Origin: an uncultured Lachnospiraceae bacterium
GTDB taxonomy: Bacteria; Bacillota; Clostridia; Lachnospirales; Lachnospiraceae
Direction: 5' to 3'
Length of the DNA stretch: 34,720 nt
NCBI GenBank assembly: GCA_902777355.1
Contig: CACYTU010000055.1
Coordinates: forward strand, 1-34,720
The number at the start of each line of letters is the position of its first letter. Within the stretch, counting starts at the first letter, position 1. Below, one piece after another: positions 23,355-30,687 of this stretch. Both the position numbers and the translations under genes were made by a program. Under the pieces are notes generated by a model that searched no databases, had not been told where the DNA came from, and saw only the letters and a list, made by a program, of their open reading frames with translations.

Positions 23355-24035
23355 ATGTACGTTAAAGATCATATGACAAAAGAACCGGTCACAATTACGG
23401 AGGACGTCAAGATCTCCAAGGCGGTGGACATTATGTCCAAGGGTCATTTTCACCGCCTTCCCATCGTAGATGGCGACGGCAGGCTGATCGGTCTTATCAC
23501 CGGAGGCCTTGTCACAGAGAAGAGCGGCGCCAACGCCACTTCTCTCTCCATTTACGAGCTGAACTACCTGCTCAGCAAAACCACGGTCAAAGATATCATG
23601 CTCACCGATGTCAAGACCATCAATCCCGAAGCCTTTATCGAAGAGGCAGCCCAGAAGATGCTGGACGAGGGAATCTCCGTTCTGCCGGTTGTCGACGACG
23701 ACAATCACGTGGTCGGAATCATCACGGAGAAGGACATCTTCCAGGCCTTCACAGACCTGCTGGGCTATAAGCATCAGGGCACCCGCTTTGTCTTCCAGTG
23801 CGATGACCGCCCCGGCTTCTTTGCCGGAATCGCCAAGCTTCTGGCCGACAACGAAGCCAATATGGAAGCCATGGCCGTCTATCACACAAAGGCACGCGGC
23901 ACGGAAGCTGTCGTAAAAGCGACCGGAGAAATCTCTGTCAAGAGCATGGTTGAAATCCTGGTCAACGCGGGCTATAAGCTGAATAACGTTACACAGACCA
24001 CGAAATTCGGCACAATCAAGACCTTCGATGTGTGA
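23355..24035 (+). CDS. CBS-ACT domain protein (AcuB-like)
   Basis: The product is 226 aa with AGGAGG before the ATG. Two CBS motifs lie at about 7-56 (MTKEPVTITEDVKISKAVDIM, then HRLPIVDGDGRLIGLIT) and 79-128 (VKDIMLTDVKTINPEAFIEE, then SVLPVVDDDNHVVGIITEKDI). They are followed by an ACT-like domain (about 141-215, TRFVFQCDDRPGFFAGIAKLL). CBS pairs bind adenine nucleotides and ACT domains often bind amino acids. Directly after livJHMGF it is well placed to sense energy and amino acid state of the transporter, but that role is an inference. It has no membrane segment. Confidence 0.9.
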   Translation: MYVKDHMTKEPVTITEDVKISKAVDIMSKGHFHRLPIVDGDGRLIGLITGGLVTEKSGANATSLSIYELNYLLSKTTVKDIMLTDVKTINPEAFIEEAAQKMLDEGISVLPVVDDDNHVVGIITEKDIFQAFTDLLGYKHQGTRFVFQCDDRPGFFAGIAKLLADNEANMEAMAVYHTKARGTEAVVKATGEISVKSMVEILVNAGYKLNNVTQTTKFGTIKTFDV

Positions 24036-24056
24036 TTGACTTCAATCTTTGATCGA

Positions 24057-24077
24057 CCATTGCACAGGCCGTATCAA
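24057..24077 (+). repeat. Right-end fragment of the structured repeat
   Basis: CCATTGCACAGGCCGTATCA matches the last 20 bases of the full element (cattgcgcgggccgtgtca). It directly precedes full copy E. Confidence 0.65.
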
Positions 24078-24078
24078 T

Positions 24079-24167
24079 GGGCAGAGGGGGCGGCCCCCGC
24101 CGACCTCTGCCCCCGCCGACCCATGTCCGCCGCCAGGCGCAAAATACATAAACAGGCCGGGTCATAA
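24079..24167 (+). repeat. Structured dispersed repeat, copy E
   Basis: Hairpin 1: GGGCAGAGG pairs perfectly with CCTCTGCCC, with GGCGG/CCGCC inside. Hairpin 2 keeps GACCC/GGGTC at its base and CGCC/GGCG inside. It ends GGGTCATAA, five nt before the terminator. Confidence 0.8.
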
Positions 24168-24206
24168 AAAAAGGCATTTCAGGAGATTCCCGAAATGCCT
24201 TTTCTT
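24165..24206. terminator. Terminator between the CBS-ACT gene and the MBL hydrolase gene
   Basis: GGCATTTC (24173-24180) pairs with GAAATGCC (24192-24199), with an A-run on the left and TTTTCTTT on the right, so it can serve both convergent genes. The rest of 24036-24338 holds the repeat copy and unremarkable sequence. Confidence 0.85.
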
Positions 24207-24338
24207 TATATGTATGACACCGCTGATGACTCTTTTTGTGACACAGCCGACGACACATTTTATGACGCATCTCCATGCAAAAAAATACACGTCATCCTGC
24301 GCTCTGATATGTATCATCCTGTTCTCTGATGTCTGCCC

Positions 24339-24980
24339 TTATTTTACCGGTGCATCCAGGACCACGGTTCCGGTTTTCATATCCTCCGGAAGAGTGATTT
24401 GGCTCTTTCCCGCCCGGAAGATTGTACCGCTGTCACACAGGGACAGGTAGTTGTCTACCGGCGCAATCACATCATAACCGAATCCCGCTCCCCTGTAGTG
24501 CATGGGAATCAGCATACGGGGCTGCAGTTCTTCGACCAGTTTTCGCACATTCTCCGGCTCCATGGTAAAAAATCCTCCGACGGGCATGAGCATGACGTCA
24601 ATTCCCTTCAGGAGCTTTTTCTGATCTTCAGCAGGCGGACATCCGATGTCTCCCATGTGGGCGATCCGGTATTCCCCGTCATCAAAAACCCGGATAGTAT
24701 TGTCTCCCCGCTTTGTGCCCTGAGCATCATCGTGCCAGGAGTGGATCTCAGTGATAGTAAACGGGTTCTTTTTAGAAGCGGCATCTTTGTTGATTTTCAC
24801 GCACTGCACAGCGCTGTGATCATTGTGTCCATGGCTGCACAGCACCTGGTCAGCCTCAAGCCGCAGCGGGCCAAAACCAGGTACATACCCGTCATCATAG
24901 GGATCCAAAACAATTGAATATCCCTTCTCCTCCAGAGTAAAGCAGCTGTGCCCGTGCCAGATCAGTTGCAGTTTTCCCAT
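24339..24980 (-). CDS. Metallo-beta-lactamase-fold metal-dependent hydrolase
   Basis: The product is 213 aa, with AGGAGGG eight nt before the ATG. It starts with IWHGHSCFTLEEKGYSIVLDPY, typical of the UPF0173/YtkL-type MBL subgroup. The metal-binding motif is SHGHNDHS, and further ligands are in AHMGDIGCPP and PMHYRG. It is probably a cytosolic hydrolase with two metal ions; the substrate is unknown. It is the last gene of a leftward run that starts with the ABC-2 ATPase, separated from the NEAT-like gene by 145 nt, so co-transcription is only possible. Confidence 0.9.
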   Translation of the reverse strand: MGKLQLIWHGHSCFTLEEKGYSIVLDPYDDGYVPGFGPLRLEADQVLCSHGHNDHSAVQCVKINKDAASKKNPFTITEIHSWHDDAQGTKRGDNTIRVFDDGEYRIAHMGDIGCPPAEDQKKLLKGIDVMLMPVGGFFTMEPENVRKLVEELQPRMLIPMHYRGAGFGYDVIAPVDNYLSLCDSGTIFRAGKSQITLPEDMKTGTVVLDAPVK

Positions 24981-25125
24981 TTTGCCCTCCTTTTATTTGT
25001 AGTGGATATAACCCGTGTTCACAAAACAAATACTTGTCGAAACAACAAACAGCTTTCAATGCCCGGCTGACCAAAGCCGTCTGCGGGCGCATCGCCGCGG
25101 TTCCGCCTTCACATATTTTTTCCCC

Positions 25126-25740
25126 TTATTGCCGGCGCCTTTTTTTGATCAGATAGTCGGCAATTCCGCCGATGACGATGAAGAGGAAGGCCCCTGTCAG
25201 TACGCTTTTGGCGCCCTCCTGGGGCACGCGGTTTTTGCTGCCAACTGAGTCCTCATAAAAAGTCAGCGTATATGCAATCTCGACAGGATCTCCCATCGCT
25301 GTGGTATCCGCAATGATCTCCATCGGCACGTCCAGCGCTGTGATTGGAATCGTAAATGTGGAATTACCTCCGTCCCTGGTCTCATTGAGATATCTTTTAC
25401 CGTCCAGAATCATATAGTCATAATATGGACTGCTCCACAGAATAGTCGCGTATCCCTGTCCCCCGCGCACGGTCAGCCAGGTGGGAGACGTCACAAAAGC
25501 CCTGCCGCTGCCGCCGGAGAGGCTGACTTCTATTGAATATCTGCCGTCGGGCCTGTCCATCTGCACAGCCTGCGGGGCGTCATTTCCCGCATAAACATTG
25601 ACTGTCAGGACAAGAGTCAGGAGCAGAAAGATGGAAAATATTTTAGACAGTCCTGACAGAATCCTCCGCCATGCAAAGTAAGCGGCGCCAGGGCCTGTAT
25701 TTGATTGTGTATTGCAGATCTTGCGGTTCTTACTTTTCAA
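25126..25740 (-). CDS. Exported protein with an iron-transport-associated (NEAT-like) domain
   Basis: The product is 204 aa if started at TTG 25740; no ATG is in frame before the signal sequence, and AGGGAG lies about 12 nt upstream. A hydrophobic signal (about 34-51, FSIFLLLTLVLTVNVYA) precedes a beta-rich domain at about 65-165 with GRYSIEVSLSGGSGRAFVTS, LWSSPYYDYMILDGKRYL and FTIPITALDVPMEIIADTTAM. This pattern matches, from memory, NEAT-like domains near iron or heme transport genes in Clostridia. A C-terminal helix and basic tail (LTGAFLFIVIGGIADYLIKKRRRQ) anchor it. It may bind heme or be a structural receptor domain. It follows the ABC-2 permease by 77 nt. Confidence 0.7.
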   Translation of the reverse strand: MKSKNRKICNTQSNTGPGAAYFAWRRILSGLSKIFSIFLLLTLVLTVNVYAGNDAPQAVQMDRPDGRYSIEVSLSGGSGRAFVTSPTWLTVRGGQGYATILWSSPYYDYMILDGKRYLNETRDGGNSTFTIPITALDVPMEIIADTTAMGDPVEIAYTLTFYEDSVGSKNRVPQEGAKSVLTGAFLFIVIGGIADYLIKKRRRQ

Positions 25741-25817
25741 CTACGGTTTTTCTCCCTTTGACGCTCAGCTCTCATTAGACAGCAGATGCCGCGTTTATTC
25801 TTTTACAGTGTTCTTTT

Positions 25818-26549
25818 TTATAAAGTCTTCTTTCGATAGATATACACGATTGAAATCAGGGAAAAAACAGCCAGATAGACCAGAAGGATCACATATCCTG
25901 TCCGCCCCGGATTCTCTCCGTGCGATATGGAGCGGATCATGCGGCTGGCCTGGGATAAAGGAAGAGCGCCTACGATATACCGGAAGGCACCCGGCATCTG
26001 GTCGGTAGAGACAAAGGTGTTGCACAGAAATGACATGGGCGTAATGATGTATGCGTTGTATCGGGGGGCGTCGGAATAGCTTTTGGACATAAAGGACAGC
26101 ACCAGCGCTATGGTGGCAAAAACTGTGCCGTTCAGGAACATGACCAGGAAGCTCCATCCGTTGAAGATCAGGCCGCCGCGGACCGGCAGGGTAAGGATCA
26201 GAATGACCATGCCCGCGTACATGCCGCGCAGGGCTCCGCCGATGATCTGTCCGGCGATAAACTGCCACAAAGGCGTAGGTGACACCATCACCTGGTCCAG
26301 GGCCTTCTCATACAGGCGCTGGACGCTCATATTCTGGGCTACCGCCCCGAAGCTTCCTGTCATCGTCGACATAGCCACAAGTCCCGGTATCAAAAACATC
26401 AGATAGGGTTCCCCGTGTGAGGTTGTCTGTATGCCGAATCCGAAAATGAGCAGATACATAAGCGGCGAGATCATCGCCGCGAGCGTGATTTTATAAAAAT
26501 CCCTTCGGAATTCAACCCATTTTTCCCAGAGGACTGTGATAATTCCCAT
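25818..26549 (-). CDS. ABC-2 type transporter permease
   Basis: The product is 243 aa with six hydrophobic segments. MYLLIFGFGIQ and FLIPGLVAMSTMTGSFG are characteristic of the ABC-2 (DrrB/NodJ/YadH) family. The mid-region GQIIGGALRGMYAGMVILIL and MSFLCNTFVSTDQMPGAFRYIVGALPLSQASRMIR match its conserved C-terminal half. It works with the ATPase encoded upstream to export a small molecule or lipid-like substrate, not identifiable here. It lies 189 nt downstream of the ATPase stop, an interval filled with purine-rich low-complexity sequence. Confidence 0.9.
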   Translation of the reverse strand: MGIITVLWEKWVEFRRDFYKITLAAMISPLMYLLIFGFGIQTTSHGEPYLMFLIPGLVAMSTMTGSFGAVAQNMSVQRLYEKALDQVMVSPTPLWQFIAGQIIGGALRGMYAGMVILILTLPVRGGLIFNGWSFLVMFLNGTVFATIALVLSFMSKSYSDAPRYNAYIITPMSFLCNTFVSTDQMPGAFRYIVGALPLSQASRMIRSISHGENPGRTGYVILLVYLAVFSLISIVYIYRKKTL

Positions 26550-26559
26550 TCTTGTGTGC

Positions 26560-26738
26560 CTTAACCTTGTCCGCGGAATCCGTTTTTCCGTTTTTAACTT
26601 TTTCCGTTTTTTATTATGTCCGTTTTTTCTTTTCCTGTTTTACTTTTTCCGTATTGATTTTTTCGTTTTAGCTCTTCCCGTTTTAGCTTTTCTCTTTTTA
26701 CTTTTCCCTTTTTTACTTTTTCCTGTTTCCCTTTTTCC
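26560..26738 (-). repeat. Purine-rich tract between ABC ATPase and permease genes
   Basis: The minus strand is nearly all A and G with repeated words such as GGAAAAAGTAAAA. Directly past the ATPase TAG stop (26741-26739) the frame stays open for 31 codons and reads a Lys-rich sequence (KSKKGKSKKRKAK and onward) to TAA at about 26645. Confidence 0.8.
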
Positions 26739-27581
26739 CTATTTCCGCCCGAGATGTCTCCCTATGCGGTCGACAAATACATCCTCCAGGGTCGTCTCCC
26801 GCATTCCCGCTTCGGGGCCTGCCTCCTGAAGATAGCGGATTGCCAGGTCACGGTCATGGAAAAAGCGGCTGGTGATTTTTTCCCCTGTAATATCGTCCAC
26901 GGCAAACCTGCCCAGCTCCTCGATCAGCTGCTGCGGCGGAGCCACAGTGTCGATCTTCCCCCTGTCCATCAGGGCGACCCTGTCGCAGAGTGTCTGAGCT
27001 TCCTCCATATAGTGGGTGGTCAGCAGGACGGTCATGCCTGAGCTCTGAAGCTTCCGCAGCAGGGCCCAGGTCTGCCGGCGGGACAGGGCATCCATGCCCG
27101 CAGTCGGCTCATCCAGAAGCAGAATATCCGGATCCGTCATCAGGGCGCGGCAGATCATCAGTTTGCGCTTCATTCCGCCGGAAAGATGCCGCACTGTACG
27201 GCGCCGGTATTCCAGAAGGCCCGTAAACTTCAGCAGTTCTTCCGTTTTCTGACGGATCTGACTGCGCTTCATAAAATAGAGCCTGCCCTGGTATTCCATC
27301 ACCTCTTCCATGGTCATATCCTGACGCATGGAATATTCCTGGGTGATGACGCTGATCCTGCGCTTTTCCCCTCTGGCTCGCCGGTCCAGTGCTTTCCCGT
27401 CCAACAGGATCCTGCCCTCCGTAGGCAGAAGGACTGTCGAAAGCATGCTGATGGTCGTGGTTTTGCCTGCTCCGTTGGGCCCCAGAAGCCCGAAGAATTC
27501 CCCGTCGCGTATCTCCAGATCAATGTGATCTACTGCCGTAAAATTCCCGAACTTCTTTGTAAGTCCCTGCATCTCAATCAT
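26739..27581 (-). CDS. ABC-2 type transporter ATP-binding protein
   Basis: The product is 280 aa from the ATG at 27581; an earlier in-frame start at 27623 lacks family similarity. Walker A is GPNGAGKTT, the Q-loop VITQEYSMRQDMT, the signature LSGGMKRKLMICRAL, Walker B LLLDEPTAGMD, and the H-loop LLTTHYMEEAQ. The C-terminal 60 residues are the short extension typical of DrrA-type exporters. It pairs with the permease gene downstream. The ribosome binding site (AGGGA) is weak. Confidence 0.92.
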   Translation of the reverse strand: MIEMQGLTKKFGNFTAVDHIDLEIRDGEFFGLLGPNGAGKTTTISMLSTVLLPTEGRILLDGKALDRRARGEKRRISVITQEYSMRQDMTMEEVMEYQGRLYFMKRSQIRQKTEELLKFTGLLEYRRRTVRHLSGGMKRKLMICRALMTDPDILLLDEPTAGMDALSRRQTWALLRKLQSSGMTVLLTTHYMEEAQTLCDRVALMDRGKIDTVAPPQQLIEELGRFAVDDITGEKITSRFFHDRDLAIRYLQEAGPEAGMRETTLEDVFVDRIGRHLGRK

Positions 27582-27639
27582 TGTCAGTCCCTGCTTTCCC
27601 GGCCGCAGCCCTGTCTCCCGCAATGATTCAGCGGGACTC

Positions 27640-27842
27640 TTTGGGCTTTTTGCGCTTTGAGCTTTTTGAGCTTTCTGAGCTTTTGAGCTTTCTGAGCTTT
27701 TGAGCTTTCTGAGCTTTTGAGCTTTCTGAGCTTTTGAGCTTTCTGGGCTTTTGAGCTTTTTTGAGCTTTTTTAAGCTTTCTGAGCTTTCTGAGCTTTTTA
27801 AGCTTTCTGAGCTTTTAAAATTTCCCTCACTCTCTCAGCGCT
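27640..27842 (-). repeat. GAGCTTT-type microsatellite after metH
   Basis: Seventeen or so near-copies of GAGCTTTCT and GAGCTTTTG on the plus strand; on the minus strand AAAGCTCAG repeats. It starts directly past the metH TGA stop. In one frame the minus strand reads Lys-Ala-Gln repeats. No gene is seen in it. Confidence 0.9.
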
Positions 27843-30488
27843 TCACGCGAACACTTCCTCCGCAAAATGCACTGTCGCCATGGCGTCCGGCGCATAGCAG
27901 TCCGCGCCGATGGCATCCGCATATTCCTGTGTCATGACCGCGCCGCCGACCACGACCTTTGTGTCTTCCTTTTTTTCACGGAGCTGGCGGATGGTCTCCT
28001 CCATGCTGACGACCGTCGTTGTCATGAGGGCGCTGAGGCCGACCAGCCGGATGCCCTCCCGCTGTGCGGTCTCCACGATAGTCTCAGGGGCAACGTCTTT
28101 GCCCAGGTCGAGAATCTCAAAGCCATAGTTTTCCAGCATGACTTTGACAATATTTTTCCCTATGTCATGGATGTCACCCTTGACCGTCGCCAGAATGATC
28201 CTGCCCTTGCTCTCGCGCTTTTCGTCCTGCATGGACTCCTTGATCACTTCAAAAGCAGCCTTTGCCGCCTCTGCGCTCATGAGCAGCTGGGGAAGAAAAA
28301 CCGTTCCTTTTTCAAATCCCTTTCCGACTACATCCAAAGCGGGAATCAACTCGCGGTTGATGATTTCCAACGCCGGAATGCCGTCATTCAGAAGTGCGCG
28401 GGCAGCATCCGCGGAGCTCTTTGTCATTCCGCGGCCAATGCTCTCGCCCAGAGTCATGGAGCTTCCTTCTCCCCTTCCCGGGGCTGTACCGGGCCTGGCT
28501 CCGCCTTCTTTTGACATAGCAGTCATTGCAGTGCTGGGAGCATCTGTGCCTGCGCCGGTCTGTGCCGCAGTTCCTGCTGCCGGAGCTGCTGTCACTGTGG
28601 TCCGCTGCGCATTGGCATAGGCCTCAATATAGCCCATGCACTGGGGATCCATGTCAGAGAGCGCGAGAAAAGCGCGATAGGCACACATCATGTCCTCGTT
28701 TCCGGGATTCATGATCGCGCAGGACAGGCCCATCTGCATAGCCATAGTCAGAAAATGCGCGTTGATCACAGATCTCTGAGGAAGACCGAATGAGATGTTG
28801 GAGACTCCCAGGATCGTGTGCCCATGCAGCTCGTCGCGCACGCGGCGCAGGGTCTCCAGCGTGACAAGGGCTCCTCTGGTATCAGAGGAAATAGTCATGG
28901 CGAGGCCGTCGATCACGACGTCCTCGCGGGGCACGCCGTAGCGGTCTGCCGCCTCATAGATCTTTTTGGCGATGGCGACGCGGCCATCAGCGGTATCCGG
29001 AATCCCGTCCTCGTCCAGCACCAGTCCGACAACCACTCCCCCGTATTTTTTAACCAGCGGAAAAACGGTTTCCATGCTCTCCTGCTTGCCGTTTACGGAA
29101 TTGACCATGGGCTTTCCGTTGTAGAGACGCATCCCTCGCTCCATGGCCACAGGGTCTGATGTATCGATCTGCAGGGGCAGGGCGATGATGCTCTGCAGAC
29201 GGGTGACGACCGTCTCCATCATCTCCGGCTCATCGATCTCCGGAAGTCCGACATTGACGTCCAGAATGTGGGCGCCGCTGTCCTCCTGGTTGAGGCCCTC
29301 CGTCAGTATATATTCAATGTTCTTCTCCCGCAGGGCCGCCTTGAATTTCTTCTTACCGGTGGGGTTGATTCTCTCCCCTATGATGACCGGCTTTCTGCCA
29401 ATCTCAACAGCCCGTGAAAAAGAAGAGACGACGGTGCGGTGCTTGGGGGTGTTGGGCACAAAGGGGATGCCGTTAGTTGTCTCTCTGTCCCCGGCCCCCG
29501 GATCCGGCGTCCCTTTCACACGCTCCACAGTCCTGCGGATGTGTTCAGGGGTAGTGCCGCAGCAGCCCCCGACCGCCTGCACACCCATGGCTGCGATTTT
29601 TTCCATCCAGGAGGCAAATGTCTCAGGGTCGACGTCATAGACTGTGGCACCGTTTTCCGTGCGGGGAAGTCCGGCGTTTGGATTGACCAGAATCGGCACT
29701 GATGCCACCTCTGTCATGCGCTGCACGATGGGGATCATCTGCTCCGGCCCCATGCCGCAGTTGACACCCAGGCCGTCGACGCCCAAGCCCTCCAGCATAG
29801 CGACCGTGGAATCCACGGTGCCTCCGGTCAGCAGCTTCCCGCTGCCGTCATAGACATTGGTGATCAGGACAGGGAGGCTGCAGTTCTCCTTTGCCGCCAG
29901 CACGGCCGCCTTGGATTCATAGCTGTCGCTCATGGTCTCGATCAGGACCAGGTCTGCACCGGCCGCCGCTCCTATGCGCACGACTTCCCCGAAGAGCTCC
30001 ACGGCTCTTTCAAAAGGCAGATCTCCCAGAGGCTCCAGCAGCCTTCCGGTCGGTCCGATATCCAGGGCTATGTAGGCGTCCTCGCGGCCGGTCCTTCTGC
30101 GGGCTTCCGCTGCCAGGCGCACTGCCGCCTCCACGATCTCCCGGAGCTCTCCGTGTTCCCCGTCTTTTCCTTCTTTTCCTTCTTTTCCTTCTTTGCCGTC
30201 CGCTTTCCCGCCGGTCCCGGGACCCGGAAACTTCAGCGCGTTCGCTCCAAAAGTATTTGTATTGAAAATATCACAGCCTGCTCTAAGATATCCGCAGTGC
30301 AGGTCGATGATGTCCTCCGGACGGGAGATGTTCCACCTCTCGGGGAGTTCTCCGCCTTTGAGGCCTTTTCCCTGCAGAATCGTTCCTGTTCCGCCGTCAA
30401 AAAAGAGCCACTCTTTTCCCAGACGCTCCAGAAGAGGGCGCCTGACCTGCCTCTTATTTTTTCCGTCAAATACTGATGCGTCTGTCAT
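27843..30488 (-). CDS. metH: B12-dependent methionine synthase lacking the reactivation domain
   Basis: The product is 881 aa, with AGGAGG about 14 nt before the ATG. Domain order: homocysteine S-methyltransferase (about 20-325, zinc ligands Cys243 in GVNCG and Cys308-309 in GGCCG); pterin/methyltetrahydrofolate-binding (about 366-610, VIIGERINPTGKKKF, then HILDVNVGLP); cobalamin cap (about 690-760); and B12-binding Rossmann domain with GDIHDIG (ligand His774) and VGGAVMTQEYAD. The C-terminal activation domain is absent and is encoded upstream as a separate protein. Residues 89-113 are a Gly/Lys/Glu-rich insertion (GKEGKEGKEGK), and about 625-680 form an Ala/Thr/Gly-rich linker. It transfers a methyl group from 5-methyl-THF to homocysteine. 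Confidence 0.95.
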   Translation of the reverse strand: MTDASVFDGKNKRQVRRPLLERLGKEWLFFDGGTGTILQGKGLKGGELPERWNISRPEDIIDLHCGYLRAGCDIFNTNTFGANALKFPGPGTGGKADGKEGKEGKEGKDGEHGELREIVEAAVRLAAEARRRTGREDAYIALDIGPTGRLLEPLGDLPFERAVELFGEVVRIGAAAGADLVLIETMSDSYESKAAVLAAKENCSLPVLITNVYDGSGKLLTGGTVDSTVAMLEGLGVDGLGVNCGMGPEQMIPIVQRMTEVASVPILVNPNAGLPRTENGATVYDVDPETFASWMEKIAAMGVQAVGGCCGTTPEHIRRTVERVKGTPDPGAGDRETTNGIPFVPNTPKHRTVVSSFSRAVEIGRKPVIIGERINPTGKKKFKAALREKNIEYILTEGLNQEDSGAHILDVNVGLPEIDEPEMMETVVTRLQSIIALPLQIDTSDPVAMERGMRLYNGKPMVNSVNGKQESMETVFPLVKKYGGVVVGLVLDEDGIPDTADGRVAIAKKIYEAADRYGVPREDVVIDGLAMTISSDTRGALVTLETLRRVRDELHGHTILGVSNISFGLPQRSVINAHFLTMAMQMGLSCAIMNPGNEDMMCAYRAFLALSDMDPQCMGYIEAYANAQRTTVTAAPAAGTAAQTGAGTDAPSTAMTAMSKEGGARPGTAPGRGEGSSMTLGESIGRGMTKSSADAARALLNDGIPALEIINRELIPALDVVGKGFEKGTVFLPQLLMSAEAAKAAFEVIKESMQDEKRESKGRIILATVKGDIHDIGKNIVKVMLENYGFEILDLGKDVAPETIVETAQREGIRLVGLSALMTTTVVSMEETIRQLREKKEDTKVVVGGAVMTQEYADAIGADCYAPDAMATVHFAEEVFA

Positions 30489-30662
30489 ACCTGTGACGAT
30501 GACCTCCTGTTCTCAGACATATATGATTAAGGCACGCATTGCTGCGCACCGCCCGTGTTTCCGTAATATTCCATACATCCCGCGCTCACACAAGGCCCGG
30601 TGCCCTCCGCGTTCCCGCAATACTGCCCACGGCTTGTGCTCACGCTGTTTTTTCTTCGGAGC

Positions 30663-30686
30663 GCAAAACTCGCGGGCGAGTCTTGA
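30663..30686. repeat. Dispersed 24-bp palindrome, copy 3
   Basis: GCAAAACTCGCGGGCGAGTC then TTGA, with ACTCGC/GCGAGT arms. It lies two nt after the stop of the reactivation protein gene, a position like copy 1 behind trxB. Confidence 0.7.
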
Positions 30687-30687
30687 A

